Of a DNA stretch of 64,000 nt, positions 63,567 through 64,000 are shown piece by piece. This stretch comes from Salvia splendens (taxonomy: Eukaryota; Streptophyta; Magnoliopsida; Lamiales; Lamiaceae). The stretch spans positions 24,379,883 through 24,443,882 of the forward strand of contig NC_056039.1 of NCBI RefSeq assembly GCF_004379255.2. Reading direction: 5' to 3'. Position 1 is the stretch's first letter. The number at the start of each line of letters is the position of its first letter. The notes under the pieces are model-generated. The model saw only the letters and a list, made by a program, of their open reading frames with translations, was not told the DNA's origin and made no database searches. Made by a program: the position numbers and the translations under genes.

Positions 63567-64000
63567 ATGGCACCTAGATACGAGCTAAAACTGTCTCAAA
63601 TGACTCCTGGATACGAGCTAAAACTATCTAAGATGGCTCCTAAATATGAGCAAAAACTGTCTAGATTAGCTCTTCGACAAGAGTCAAAACTGTCTGAATT
63701 AGCTCCTGGACAAGAGTCAAAACTGTCTGATTTGGCTCCTAGATACGAGCAAAAACTATCTAAGATAGCTCCTAAATATGAGTAAAAACTGTTTAGATTG
63801 GCTCTCGGACACGAGTTAAAACTGTCTAGATTGGCTCCTTGACACGAGTTAAAACTGGCAACAAAAAATTGAAGAGCTCCTTGACACGAGTTAAAACTGC
63901 CAACACAAAATTGAAGAGCTCCTTGACACGAGTTAAAACCGTCAACAGAGAATTGAAGAACTCCTTGAAACGAGTCTAGACTTTCAATGAAGAAAAAAAT
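63567..64000 (+). repeat. 33-bp (11-residue) tandem array and 42-bp derivative units
   Basis: About nine 33-bp units start at 63567, of the form rTGGCTCCTrgAtAcGAG followed by aAAACTGTCTrrr. In the frame opened at 63318 they encode the 11-residue unit [MLI]-A-P-x-[YQ]-E-x-K-L-S-x, about six times before a stop at 63783-63785. From about 63865 the unit changes to 42 bp with an added caacaaaaaattgaagag segment. The array continues to near the window end. Confidence 0.85.

Larger units (their letters stand above)
61905..64000 (+). mobile_element. Copia-type element C, 5' part only (runs off the window)
   Basis: A 283-bp LTR (TGTTGGAATAAGG ... TCTAACA, 61905-62187) is followed at once by TGGTATCAGAGC (62188-62199), the initiator tRNA-Met primer site. 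The next 1.8 kb is leader-like without a recognisable gag and ends in a repeat array. The rest lies beyond the window, so autonomy cannot be judged. The 5-bp flank is GTAAC (61900-61904). Confidence 0.8.

Noticed and set aside
63567..63980. CRISPR-like array
   Set aside because: Units are contiguous and diverged, without unique spacers between identical repeats, and the context is a plant LTR retrotransposon.

Overview
The window is plant nuclear DNA and reads as a eudicot chromosome arm. The evidence is spliced genes with plant-type introns, many short Stowaway-like elements with CTCCCTCCGTCC-type ends, a Helitron, tRNA-derived SINEs, and Athila, chromovirus and Copia LTR retrotransposons. 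An asterid such as a member of the Lamiales would fit, but that is only an impression. I see no rRNA gene, no convincing functional tRNA gene, no CRISPR array and no bacterial-type operon.

There is one genic island, at about 4.5-11.7 kb on the plus strand. It holds two spliced reading frames. The first (4798-5413, 61 aa) is a twin-CX9C protein resembling the complex I assembly factor NDUFAF8. The second (5638-11462, 11 coding exons, 728 aa) is the plant Mic1/RMC1-like protein, related to a subunit of the Mon1-Ccz1 Rab7 activator. They are only 224 bases apart, and a well-formed intron (5459-5573) lies in that gap. Both may therefore be read from one dicistronic mRNA. The last Mic1 intron has been inflated to 1.6 kb by repeats.

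Almost everything else is layered transposons. From 1 to 4.4 kb there are MITEs (Stowaway; hAT with an 8-bp target duplication) and a solo-LTR-like repeat. From 11.8 to 16.2 kb there is a SINE with a perfect 13-bp duplication, the first copy (R1) of a 1.4-kb repeat, and a decayed retrotransposon ORF. From 16.2 to 34.8 kb lies a plus-strand Copia relic (D). Its leader is split by a 14.1-kb Athila element (20508-34631), and the Athila integrase is itself split by a 622-bp retroelement with inverted ends. From 35 to 39.7 kb there are more MITEs, a Helitron with repeated 5' ends and a 570-bp CA-rich array.

The second copy (R2) of the 1.4-kb repeat spans about 39.95-61.9 kb and was opened several times. 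It received a young chromovirus (40158-46135), a MITE carrying Copia A (46551-60432, minus strand) which in turn carries Copia B (47506-56693, minus strand), a Stowaway element (61002-61274), and Copia C (61905 to the window edge). Most insertion boundaries are confirmed by LTR pairs, primer-binding sites and 5-bp target duplications, and R1 serves as the empty-site comparison.

The most unusual points are the possible CHCH/Mic1 dicistron, a triad of stem-loop motifs with conserved spacing in the leaders of two diverged Copia elements, the inverted-end retroelement, and the 33-bp (11-residue) repeat array in the leader of Copia C. Nearly all retrotransposon genes are broken. The chromovirus pol ORF is the only long one still open.
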